Source of the DNA: Penelope pileata
Taxonomy: Eukaryota > Chordata > Aves > Galliformes > Cracidae
Direction of reading: 5' to 3'
DNA length: 64,000 bases
Assembly: GCA_013396635.1 (NCBI GenBank)
Contig: WBMW01005741.1
Coordinates: forward strand, 500,039 to 564,038
Positions 46,901 to 59,300 of the stretch are shown here, one piece after another (position 1 is the stretch's first letter; each line of letters opens with the position of its first letter). The notes under the pieces are model-generated. The model saw nothing but the letters and a program-made list of their open reading frames with translations. It made no database searches and was not told the DNA's origin. A program made the position numbers and the translations under genes.

Positions 46901-49900
46901 CTGTGCTGTTGTCAGATAGAAGGTACTGGGGTCAGCTTATGGGGGTACTGGTGTGAACTGGGGGTCCCTTCACCTTCCTGTTTTGGATGTGAAGGCAGAA
47001 TCCAGATTACAGTGTTTCCTGTTGATGTTGAGCTGCTCCACTGCTGTTTCCATTACTGTGGGGGGGCTGGAGAACAAAACAGATCTGGTCAGCCCTCTGT
47101 CCATAAAGTGCAGAGAGGCAGAGATAGCTAGTCCCAAAGTGAGCAAGCAGAAAAAGGGGAGAGGCAAAAATGGGGAGGGGAGAGAGGTCACCCTCCCTCC
47201 CCAAATTGGGAGTGGAGGACAGCTGAGTAATAGAAACCTGTCAAGATAGTAACTAATAACAATTAATAATTTATTGTACATCAAATAGCTCTTTTCCTCA
47301 TGGTTTCCAAAAGCTCTTTACAGCCTATATATAGAGACTGCATTACGGTGTGGTATGCACTTTTCAGCAGCATGGTTTAGGAACAGCCCTGCTGCTGAGG
47401 CACAATGGAGCCCGGTCAGCCCAAAAGAACACCAGCAAAAGGTTTGCACCCCCTCAATCCTGCCTGTACATTTCACTGTAGCAAAATGTGCACGACAGCA
47501 ATCATTTTGAGGCATGGTGAGAAGGCAGAGCATTGTACAGGTGTTATTAAGCCAGGCTGTCCCAATGAATTCAGTTGCGTAGACCTTGAGAGAACAAGGA
47601 TGGGGGCTGGAAAGAAACAAATGTGCTTTAGAAAGCCTATGATAATGACTTTAAATTGCTTTTCCTTATAATTGCAATTTTTAAGAGCTGACATTTAGCA
47701 ATAAGCCAAGTGCTGGATGCTGATGGCTCACAGAACGTGGGGTCCTAAATAATGACTGTTACACACTAATTCCTGCCTGTCTTTGGGTCTGTTCAATAAG
47801 GGATGCTGCTCGTGAGGCAGTTGGGGGAGGGTGGATTAGTGGGACTTGCAAAGGTGAGCACCCAAAAAGGGCAAGCCAGCTGGCAGACACTGCTATGCAA
47901 CATGTTCTTTTCCTGCGGCATCTGCCCCGAAACTCTGCCTTCAGGGGAAGCAGCACGCAGCAGGCATCCGGAGGGCAGGGCTCAGCACTCCAGGACGGGA
48001 GGTGAAGTGCGTACCTCACTGAGAAGACTGCAGGGAGTATAATGCTAGTAAGAAAGCAATTAAAAGAGCTGAGCAAACAAGCAATAAATAATGTAGTGAG
48101 AGCTGGTGTAATAAACCTTCTTAGGAAAGCAGGCCTGTAGGCCAGCCTCAAGTTCCCTGAACCTGAGCAGGAGAAATCCCACCTTGTACAACCACCCAGG
48201 GCATAAAGCCACTTTAGAAGAGCAATTAGTGAAGAAGCTGCTTACTTGGTTGCTCTTAGATCATATGCTTGTAAGTTTAGGAGATGGTGGGAAAGCCCGG
48301 GTGAATTGACTGGGACTGCTTTTTGTAAATGAAAGCTTACTTATGTAAATGTGTTTAAGAGGTGCCTTTCAGTGAAACTGTTTGCTACATTTCCTGCAAA
48401 GAGCTAATGGACACCCTCCCCTTAGAGATGATGCTGTTAAGGCTGCATTATAGATTTCACCTGTGGATGCTTGAAACTCAGGTGACCAGCTGCAGAGATT
48501 ATCTGCTAAGGCTATGCCCCTGCTTTTTCTGGTGATGGATACAAATGCTGAATTGTTAGGGGACCTCCTATTTCCTGCTTGTGTTATTAGGCCTTGATAG
48601 ACAGGTAGTGCTTTGAAAGCATTTTGGGCTGTATTTCTTGTCAAAGATGGTTGCAGTTCAGAGGTCTTGTGATTTTTCTCATTTTTCTTTTGCTGCCTGT
48701 CCTTAGACTTGTAATTATGAATTAATTATATTCATATGAAGGGTCTGACTTCTACATGGAGCCTTCAGTTCCCATTAGCAATAAATGGTCCCCACAGCTT
48801 TGTGCCAAGAGAGATAAGAATGAACTGGTGGAAAGAAAGGCCTGAAAAAATTGGCCTGACTTGGAAACCATGCCTGAACTGTTGTTCAGTGTACATGGGA
48901 GGAAATCGGAATTCCAGGCTGCAATTCTTGTGTACTGCTCTCACTGCAGCCTTGAAGTCTAGGGATGGATTTTTTCATGTCCTTGAGCATCACGCAGCCA
49001 GCTGGAGTTCCTTGCTCCAACCTTCCCTGGCAGGCCTTGTGCTTCAGGGAGGGTTGGGAAGCAACGCTGGGAATTAGCAGGGAAGCTACGGGTTTCCACG
49101 GTGAGGTAAAATAGCAGCTTCTGCTTCATCCAGGTAGTGAAAAGAATGGCAGAAAACCAGCTCATTCCCAGGACAGCATCCTCCTGGACCATTTCCACCA
49201 GCTCTGTGCTTTGAGAACCTGCTGTGGGGAGCTGGGCAGTCTCTTCTTCTCATGTTTCCTTAGTTAATTATTACATTTTTTTTCTCAGTGCATTCAAACA
49301 GATTAAAACCATCAACTTGCGTATATTTAGAACTATCTATCTAGTGCCATGTAGTTTAAAAAAAAAGAAAGGAAAAGGTTCCCCAGACAAAGGGGCCCTT
49401 TTTACTAGAAATGGGTACTACAAATCGACCCTTTCTTGGTTCTGATATCTTCTCCCTCCAAATATTGATATCTCCTAAAAAATCATGATGTCACCAGGTG
49501 TCAGTGGGGTACGCAGGTGAGGGTAGAGTTTGTCTTGCTCTATTCTCACTAAATCCCCACTGTTGACCCTTCTGATCTCACTGCAGGCTGGAAACTCTTC
49601 CGGGATGCATTCATCTTTTTCTGGAGGCAATGGAGCATAATGAAGTGTGAAATCTATTTTTCCCCATCCATTAGGCTGTGGTCCTCTCTGCCACTGCATG
49701 GCACCTGTCCTCACTCATCTGTAACCTGCAGATCCTCATTGATGTATCATTTGTGGAAACTGCTCCCTGTTCCAGCACTTTCCTGGGGAAGGGAACCTCT
49801 TTCAGAGGAGAGAAATGGCAGCCCTTCCTAACTGATGGAGCAGAGTCTACGGAGCATGGAAAGGGAGGAAAATAGAGGCAGGTGAGTAGGAGGCTGTGTT

Positions 49901-52447
49901 TCAGTGGGGTGAGGCAGTCTGCCATTCTGGTTATTGGTCCTGTTCTCCCTGCATCACTCAGCCCCTAGGATTAGCTTGTCCTTTAGTTTTCTTCTAAGTG
50001 TCAAGTCTGACCCAGCTTCAGCAAATGTGTGGCTTTCTGCCACTGTTCTCTACCATCCCTGCCTAGTGTGCTGTTTGGTAGTTGCCATGTCTTATAATGC
50101 ACGTGCACACTTGGGGTCAAACAAGCATTTTGCCAGCTGAAGAGTAGCAATTCTGAACTTCTGAGTGTTTGACATTGTGACTTCAAGCACTTTATTAGCA
50201 AATGTCTTCCTATCTCTTTAGCACCCTACACCCACGTTGAGATTTTCCCTGCTCTACATCTCAGACACTTTTCTTGCATCCTTCCCAGCTAGGGCTCCTA
50301 GAACTAATCTGTGCTTCTTGCCACCTGCTGATTTGATGTTTCCCATCTGTTACTAGGCCTTGCCACTCTCTTGCTGCTGCCTGAATCTGGCAGCTGAGTG
50401 TTCAGTGTACAGGTGTCTCTTCTCTTTGCTGAGGAAACCAGACCTGTGTGTCTCAGGAAACCAGGGCAAACAGCAGCATCCCCACTGAGTGGTCTCTTTG
50501 CAGGTGAAACCTCCAAAGTACTACATTGTCATTAGGTCTAACAGGATTGTCTATGGGCAACCTGTGGATTTTTATTTCATAAGCTTCAATCATGGCAAAT
50601 TTTCCGCATTATTCTTGGCTGTATCACTGGCATATTTCTGGCCCAAAGCCCATTATTCTGCCAAATTTCATCTTCTTGCCCCCCACCTGAGACCCCAAGA
50701 GCTCTTGCTGAAATTCTAGAGGTACCAGCTTTTCCTCTGTGTTTCTCTCCAACACCTGAACACTTGCAGATAAAATTTAAGAAACAAAACAAAAAAAACC
50801 CTACAAGATTCACTGATATCTGTTCAGACTATTCAAAACTGGAAAAGTTTTAAGAAATTAAAGAAGTAAGGCATCAGACACTACATATGCAGGCCTACCA
50901 GTAACAGTTTAATTATTTTTGATTATGCGCTTTTACAAGAGGCTTTGCTCTTGTAGGCAGGATAACAGCAAAGACTTCAAAGCAAAGTCATTATGCTTCT
51001 GTCCTGGAAGCAGAGTATCCCAAACCCTTTGTACTCCTGACAGCAGAAAGATCCCTCCCTGCAGTAGTGGAGAGAGAGGTACTGAGAAGGAGAGAGAAAA
51101 TCAAGTGTGTGGGCAAAGAGGGAGTTCTGAGTAGAAAACGCTCATTCAGAGATTTCAGTTGCACTGCTCCAGACTTATCTTTACTCTGAATCCCTGGCTT
51201 TTCCCTTCCTGTTTCCACAGGCTGCTTCTGCCTCCTCTGTTCGTCCTGCATACGATGGCCTGTGTGGGGCCGAGTGGTGCACTAGGACGATGCAGTGCCT
51301 CAGGCTCTCTGCAAGGACCAGCCTCTTCTTCTTCATGCCTGCTCCTCTCAGCTATGCCGTGTGCTCTCTGCGGAGGTTTGTTGCCTTCACATGCTCCTTT
51401 CACACAGTCCCAAGTAGGGCCTGGAAAGATGGTGGAGACAGGAAGGGAGGAGGGAGATGGGAAAGGAGGGAAGAGACAGTGGGGACCTGTGGAAAAAGGA
51501 TCATTGCCTCTTATCTATTATGAATTCTCATGGGAGACAGCTGGCTAGGCGGGGAAGTGAGTGATAACCAAAGCAGGTGAAGAATTGTTCTGTGTCCCTG
51601 ATGTATTTTATCCTCGACAGGGATTTAGTTTCTTTAACATTCAAGTTAACTATTTCTCATATATATATTATATAAGCTGTGAAAGATAAAGCACACACAG
51701 CATCAATCATATCTTGCCAGAATCTCTTTACCTCTTCCCTTCTCTTGATTTTTTCTATTAGGTCTTCTACTTTCTTAAATTCTACTTAAGACAAGACTGT
51801 TGTTATCAGGAATTGACCACACTGTAGAAAGACTATTTGACCACTTGACAATTCAGGGGGAGAAAAAGTGAAAGAACAGGCTGTGGTATTGTGTCAGAGG
51901 TGGATACTGAAAACAACTGAACACAGGTATGACTGGTTTTTTTTTCCCCCTTTTCCATGAGTTGAGAGAACACCTTCCATATGAAACAGGTTTTGTCTGA
52001 GTATCTCAGAAATCCAGGGCAGGAGAGGTGGAGCATCAGATCCTCAGGATTACAATAACTGACAGTTCCCCCAAGAAACCATCTTCATCTTTGAACAGAA
52101 CTTTTTTTTCATATTCACCTCCAGTGTAATGACACCTGCACCCCCAGACAGGTTGGTGGCTGGGAAGGTCAGTAGCTGTTGTGTGTCATACTTGGACCCT
52201 GACAGCTGGACTGAGCGGAGTCCTCAGAGAAAGTTGTGGAGGAACATGGAGAAGTTCTTTCCAAACATCTTGTCTGTTCTCCGTATTGCGGTCTATGTTC
52301 ATCTACCAGTACTAGTCTACCTTAAACCTCCAGGCAGAATATTGCATGGTCTTGATGTGATTTTGCCTTAGCTGTAACTCTCTCACGACTCGCAAGGCAG
52401 AAGGAAGTGGCCAGAGTCTTCTTTATTAATGTTGCTGTCTTTTTTGT
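43901..52447. other. 3' flank of the gene; no confident gene
   Basis: Apart from the inverted repeat at 44717-44803 I see no defined feature. Purine-rich strands occur at about 47150-47215 and 51421-51485. Locally CpG-richer patches at about 47930-48010 and 51230-51370 each have a good acceptor and open frames, but more than one frame is open, so I do not call exons there. Confidence 0.45.
44717..44803. repeat. Nested inverted repeat (possible hairpin)
   Basis: The outer arms CACTGTGGT (44717-44725) and ACCACAGTG (44795-44803) are exact complements. Inside them the inner arms CACCTTTTTG (44728-44737) and CAAAAAGGTG (44757-44766) are also exact complements, with a 19-base loop. The outer and inner arms are offset on the right side by 28 bases, so it is not one simple stem. 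It could be the relic of a small transposon. Confidence 0.7.
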
Positions 52448-52508
52448 ATAATCATAGAATCATTAAGGTTGGAAAAGACCTCCAAGATCATCTAGACCAA
52501 CTGTCCAA
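52448..52508 (-). mobile_element. CR1 LINE 3' terminal fragment
   Basis: AATCATAGAATCATTAAGGT, GGAAAAGACCTCCAAGATCA and TCTAGACCAACTGTCC are the reverse complement of the extreme 3' end of avian CR1 subfamilies that end in ATTCTATGATT. Only about 60 bases are present. It is a different subfamily from the two larger CR1 copies, which end in ATTCTGTG. Confidence 0.88.
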
Positions 52509-55500
52509 TCTGGCGCACAGATTAAAGAAAGGACGACAGCAAAAAAAACAAACAAGCAAAAAACCACCACCAGGTGTTGAGATTGGTGAATGAAATTTTG
52601 ACTTCTAAATACATTTGCATTGGCTGCTTAAAACCTGTGACCGTGACAATATATGCAATACATGGCATGCCTATAGTGTTATTCCCTGTAATGCCCTGAA
52701 CAAACAGTACCTAAATTGCACATTCAGGGGTCAATATGGCACTTCCGATGTGTCAAGATGGAAAAATACAGTCCCATCCAATTTTTGTATCTCAATTTCA
52801 GAAATGCTGAGTATCCAGTGTACAATCTAAAATCAGCAAGAGTGATGGTGCCCTCAGAGCCAGGTAGGCCCTTGCATTTTTTCTTTTCCTATTTCACCTT
52901 AAATTAACTGGACATTTTTTTTCTGTGCTTCTTAACTCAGCCTTTTATTATGTTTGATAGAGTGAAAGAATGATTTTTTTTCCTCCCCTTGTATCTTACA
53001 CAATGGAGAACATAATGCCTTTCCTTTGAAGTTCTTGCTGTTATCCTACCTACAAAGTCAGGCCTCTCTTTTGGTTTCCAGTTTAATTAAATGCATCTAC
53101 GTTGAACAAGGAAGCTGTCATGGAGATCCTGAAATGGCCCCTCTTATGATAGCACACAGCCTCTGACTGTTTTAGACTAAGTCCACCCTGTTCCAGTGCA
53201 GGCTGTATCTTGTAGAATACTGAGCATTTTTTCATAGCAGGGAACAGTGGTGAAGGATTGTGGTTATTTTCTGAGTTAAGTTCCTTTGTTGTCAGTCTGA
53301 AGTGAATGCTACATTGTTACAACAACACTTTGGCTTCCTGTCTACCCTACAGGAGTTAGAAGATCTTAAGGAAGCTTATAGCTGAAAGTCAAATCTTTAA
53401 GTAATAATTGAGCATATTGGGACTCTCTGGGCTAGATGTTCTTTGAAATGGTGCTGGGGCTGTAGAACAGTATGTGGAATGGAAAAGACCAAGGTCTTCT
53501 AAGTAACAGGATGTTGTAGTGGCTTTCCTCATTCACTTAGTTTAGAGCAGCATAAAAAGACGAACTCGCTGGAAGTATACCAGATCCTAAAAAAGCTTGT
53601 GATAAAGCCATTTGGTGTTTAATTCTGAAAGAAATATGCCTTACTAGAAAATGTTAGGTTTCCTGCATTCAAATCTTGCATTATGCATGTGGAACAGCAC
53701 AAGAAATCACCCAAGCTCTACTTGGCAGCTATTTGCTAGTGGATATCTACTTGAATGATGATTGTCAATAGAGCTGGCTTGGAATTAATTTTAGCCCGCA
53801 GTTTATCTACCAGCATTGCATACTCTTCTTAATAATTTACATAGATTGCTGAATCTTAGTTTTACCTCCGTGTAGTTAGAAATTGGCCTAATTAGCCACA
53901 TTCAGAAGTGGACCTTCAGTGCTCAAAAGTAGGATACCAAAGATGGCTTCCAGCCATTGATTTCATCCCAGCCACTTGAAAATGAATGTCACATAATCCC
54001 TCTTAAAGAGCTTGCTGCAACCTTTTGGAAATTACAGCTTGGATCCAATGCATAAGACAGCCCTCACCAGTGCTAGTCTATAAGAGCACTGAAAGAAAGG
54101 TTTAACATAACTAGAGCAATTACCTTTGCCCTGAGAATCATGGCTAATTTAAAAGTGACTCTTTACAGCCTTCTGTTGCTAATTGTGCAGTTGTTAGGAT
54201 GCCAAGCCTGGCATAGACTGAATACACTTACTCCTCTTTCTTAGAGTGAACTGTCCCATGTGTGCCATGCCAAGCAGGAAAGCCAGTCATCAGTACTATG
54301 CCAGCTGATAAATCTGTGATATTTATGATGATAGAGAGCTGAAAAGGGCCTTATTTCTGTTATTTCCTCAGTTGTCATGAGGTCTTGCTTTGGAGAATAA
54401 GGTTTCATACATATAGGTCTTGCTATGTTATGCCATCTTCCGAGGCAACAAGGCCATAATGAGTTTCCTCTTACACAAAGACTGATTGACAAATAGGAGA
54501 TTAATTGCCATCGGTCATCATAAAGAGGATAATGGTATCACTCACATGTGTTGACATCACAGGTTATTCTTAGTGGCAACTTTCATTTAAAACACTAGAA
54601 TATGTACGTGCTAATATATATAAGGTTTTGCTATGTACAGGTCGTAAATATTAGACTTGCCAAATACATTGCAGCTTTCTCAAGTTCTTGGCTTCTTCAG
54701 CTTAGGACTTATCCTCAAATGTGCCCAGTCAGCATCAAGCAGGTCCTATTTAGGGTTAAAATTTGAATATAGATCAGCATCTTTGAAATTACCTGCTTAT
54801 TTTGAAGCTTAGCTGGATGCCAAGTTTTTCTGAAAACCTGGCTCAGAGTGCCCTTGACTTTGCTTCATTCCAGTTGGATATGATGTCCAAGAGGAGAAAC
54901 TCCTTCATAGACCACACATATGCCCTTCAAGCATCACTCTGCCTTTGACACTGCCTTAGAGTTTCTGTATGCCACTATTGAAAAGCCACAACTTGCACTT
55001 GCTTTGGAAATGCTGAGTGAAAGCCATGAGCAGCAGAGAAGTCTTGGATCTTGTTATAAATTCTAAAGAGCTATGTGTGTCACTCTGTTAGCCAATGTCT
55101 TTACTCTACTTGTGCAACTTGATGATGCATTTTCTCCAGAACTTTTTTCAGCTGCCACAATGTAAAATCTATATAGCAAAAAGAGTGCCTGACACATGAA
55201 ATGGACCCAAGGCAATGGTCTTTTCAGTTCCTTTCCAGCCGTGTTTGCCATGATTCTTCTCTGAATCCAGCTCTAGAAAACATGCCAAGCACTTGCTGGG
55301 CAGATAGAGATCTTATAACTGCCATGACCTCTTTCTCATGCTCATCCCGGCTGGCATGGAATAGCCTGCTTCCATATTATTAAGCTCTCTCAACCTCCAA
55401 AATAAGAACCCACATCCAAACAGACAATGGGGAGCAGTCCCTGGACACTGTGAGTTCCCACTCTGAGCCCAAGAATTGTTTAGGAGAGTGGTGCTTGGAC

Positions 55501-55704
55501 TTGGTACAAACTGTGCAAGGAGTTACTTTAACAATTGAAAAATACAGATTATGAGGTTGAAGTGCCTAGGAATGTTTCCTGGTACTGTTATTCATTTAAA
55601 TAAACAAAGCCATGCTGTTCACATACCTTTAGGTGTTGCCCTTGTTTTTAGCTGAACCGTCCAAGCAGAATAATGTCTCTCTAATAATGATTTCCAAGAC
55701 ATCC
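52509..55704. other. No supported feature
   Basis: AT-rich unassigned sequence with a short A-rich stretch at about 52541-52570. I found no exon, RNA gene or repeat that I can support. Confidence 0.5.
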
Positions 55705-55760
55705 CAGTACAGCTCTTCCTGCAATGCAGCCCCGAACTGCTCTGGAACCCGTCTGTATTA
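55705..55760 (+). repeat. 56-bp unit shared with 14583-14638, abutting mariner copy 3
   Basis: Partner of the unit beside mariner copy 1. It again ends exactly at the TA dinucleotide (55759-55760) where the mariner begins. Confidence 0.75.
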
Positions 55761-56316
55761 TGACACCTGCTCCAAAAGTAACGCCTCCTATGTTATGATG
55801 TTGGCCCATGATGTCAGACGTGGATGTTGGTGGGACGGCAGCAGAGGTGGAACCTTCCCACCAATATTCCGTCACAGTTGGTTGCCGTGTGAGAGATGGC
55901 AGCAGAGGGGCACTCTGACACAATGGCATCTGACATGGGAGTGTATAGGAAGCAAAGGTATGGAACTGAATTCCTCCATGCAGAACAACGGCACCCATTG
56001 ACATTCACTAACACTCGCTGAACAGTTCTGGAGACCAAACAGTGGCTGTGAGCACAGTGAGGAGATGGGGGTGTGTTTCAGCAGTGGCGGCAGCGATGTG
56101 AAAGACAGGCCATGTTCTAGATGGCTGTGCAGTTTTTTAAGAACAAGGCATGCAGGCTCTTGTTCATTGCTGGTGATACAATGGCTAATGGTGGTGCCTA
56201 TGCTGAAAAAGAGTGATTTGTAGCTGAGAGTTTGCTCTATCAAATAGTGTTATTGTGCTCTTTGTTGTAGTTTCCATGGAAATAAATAGGAGGAATTACT
56301 TTTGTAAGGACCTATG
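55761..56316 (+). mobile_element. Internally deleted mariner copy 3, variant deletion
   Basis: Its left end CTCCAAAAGTAACGCCTCC and right end AGGAATTACTTTTGTAAGG are flanked by TA. It is more diverged than copies 1 and 2. Its internal deletion differs: around 56085-56130 it keeps extra transposase sequence, readable as GGSDVKDRPCSRW, which copies 1 and 2 lack, then joins C-terminal sequence through TTTTTTAAGAACAA. It has no catalytic domain and is non-autonomous. Family: Galluhop-like, as for the other two. Confidence 0.88.
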
Positions 56317-59300
56317 TACTTCATCACACGTGAAGTGAGGTCGCTACTTAATGTATTATGCTCAGATTCTCATTCAGCTCCTTAGCATCTTTAACTGCAA
56401 TTTTTTCATTGGCACAGCAATATCAACTGCTTTCTGGAAGGTCAGGGCTTTTTCAGTCAACAGTATCATTTGGATGCTTTCCTTATGTAACTGATATACT
56501 AGCTGGTCGTTTTAATGAATACTTAAATTTACTCAAAGATCATAAACCTTGGTGAGCATCTTCAGTTTGGGCACATAATGACCAGCATATTCAGTGGGAT
56601 TTTGATCACAGTTATTAAATCAAAATCTCTCCATGCTAATGAACAGCTTGGGACTGGGAAAGGCTCCATAGCATCTCCATAGTCTTAGGCAATGCAGTCA
56701 TGTTCTTTTCACTTGTAATATAATCTGCAATATAACAGAGTTTGTTTTAGTGCAATAACTTTCCCCTCTGCTCTTTGTTTTCATTACTTTCTGTCACGTG
56801 GCCCGCTGTTGCCGTAATCGTAGTTACTGAAAAGACTGTTAATGACAAACAAAAGATGAGGGAAAAAATCACTTATTTCCAAGACACTATTTTGTCTAAT
56901 GGCTTTGTAATGCATTTTCCCCATGCCTGAATCAAGAAGTTGAGGAGAAAAACAGCTTTAATCACAGTAGGGTCCATGGCTGCAAAATGAACCCCTTTTA
57001 TTTATAAGCTCTCCCATAATTCCCCCATAGAAGAGTACCACTGTGTTCTCCAACCTGTATTATGTAGATCCAGGAGAGGACAGGAAAAATAATTAAGAAA
57101 AGCTTATTCCGGAAGCTAAGATACACATTACTAGGATCCACACCTCTGCTGTTAGACCTGTAGGAAGCTTTTAGGTGCCACAGAATTGAGAAGATTGAAA
57201 ACCAATTTTTGATAATTGATAGCAATTATCAAGCAGACAAGACCTGCAGGCCCCAAGAGTGTTACTTCAGATCTCATCTTCCTCAGTTTGGTGCTAGTAT
57301 TTAGATTTAGGTCCACCACAGTTTATAACAGCATTGGCCCAATTAGTCTAATGAAGAATTTTGTTTGCTTTAATGTTGAATCATGGGATCGGTATCTGTT
57401 GTTTTTTTTAATGGTGTAAAAAAGCTTAAAGGGTTTTTTCTGATGGGATTTTTATAACCACCATGGTGATGAATGGTCAAGTGCCATGGAGCATTATGCT
57501 GATCAAACTGTGTTTCCAAGGAAACTCGGAATGGAGTTTCTAGAAGCTCTTTGTGGAGAACAGCAAAGCTACAGCCTGTGTCAGAAGGAAAGTCCCAGGT
57601 CAGGTTCATGAGTCAGCTGAAGAACTGTATGCATCACATCAAAGCAGGAACTTAGAGGAAGTAGCTAGGTTGGGAGCATCTTGTATTTGGTGTTTTGGGC
57701 TGAGATGGGAAGACAGAGCAGGTATTTGTAGCCTGGACTAGAAACAGTTAAGTTGCTGCCCTTAATTTTCTGGAGTAGGAATTTGCAAAGTGATCCAAGT
57801 CACTTCGGAAAAGCGAAGATTCACGGGGAGCTGCCGCTGTCAGTCCAGAGGCAGCCACAGACGCTGCTCCTGAGAGCTGGGCACGCAGCCTCGGTTGGGG
57901 GTGGTACTCAGCAGCACTGCTTGTGGACCCTGGCCAAGAGAATGAAAAGCTGATTTAGCTGTATATTTGACTGCGTGGGCTACTGAAGGACAGAATTTAG
58001 CATTGTTTAAGGGAAGGCTGGAAGAAGGTTAGGCAATGTGTTTGCTGTTGCTGCTTTTTTATTATTTGAATAACACACGAGCACCAACACACAAAACACT
58101 GTTCTAAGCAAATAATGTAGCATTTTCCCAATTCCTTCTCCTTCCCCCACAAAATTAATGGCTTTACCAGTAGCTTCAACCAGAAATCTTTCAATCTGTC
58201 CTACAGCACATTGCAATAGTTGCTGCAGTATAACTTCCCTTAGCATAGACACAGCAAAATCAGTAGAAAGGCGCTTTATATTGTACAGGAACAAGGAATA
58301 AACTATCATAGTATAAGATATGTTTAAACAGGCATTAGTGTCTCGATAGAAAGATAGAGATGATGCCTGCACAATTTTCTATAAATATAACTGCTTCAGA
58401 GGCTAATTGCCTGAAGGTCAGAAATACTAGTAGGATTTTTTTTTTTCTTTAAACTCAGCAAACTGCAGTCCAGAGGCCATCTTGTAAAAAGTGCTAATAC
58501 TAGTCCCAAAACTTTAGGTGACTTGTCCTCACTGGTGGTAGCTGTTGGAGAACAGCAATAAAAAGCATGAGATTTTCTGGGGAAAGTAATGCAAAAATCA
58601 TTTCAGGAATTCCTCCAGAGCTGATGTAAGAGCAGGGATTGAGCTCAGAATTCTTGGACTTGAAAAGTCAAAATTGTTTGACGTGTAGGGGAAGGACCTG
58701 TTTCTACCTCTCTACCCTACTAAAAACGTGTATAATTTTGCAGTCAATATTTTTAGCAAAAATGTTTATTGACGTATAATTTTCTACTTAACAAAAGAAA
58801 ATAAAAGGAATTCTAGTATGATCTCCCAGTACTTTTTGATTTTTACTTTTTGTTTAAAATATCAGAGAGACCATTTTGATAAAAGTGGTAGGTGGAAAAC
58901 ATCAGTGAGGAAAAAAAAATCAACAGATTTGTCAAAGACCTTCCCTGTGTGTTTTTTGGTTTTGGTGCTTTTATTTATTTATCTATTTATTGGCCATGTC
59001 TTACTACAAAACAAAAACTTTGAAGACCTACCTACTTTGAGATCACAAGTGATACAGAAATACACTTAAAATCCTGGGTTGCATCTATTTACAGAGCACA
59101 GGTGTCATATGCTGCTATGAGAAAGGTAGGTGTTTCTTGAGAGAGCCGCTATGTTCTCATTGTGTAGCTTCTGGGTAGCTTTAAGGTCCAGCTGTTCCTG
59201 AAGTATTTCAGTGCTGCAGTACAAAAGCCTGTCCAGAACCCTTTAACGAGACCTCTGTCTGGAAGCTTGAGCTACATGCTTTTTAGCTGGTGGAGAGATG

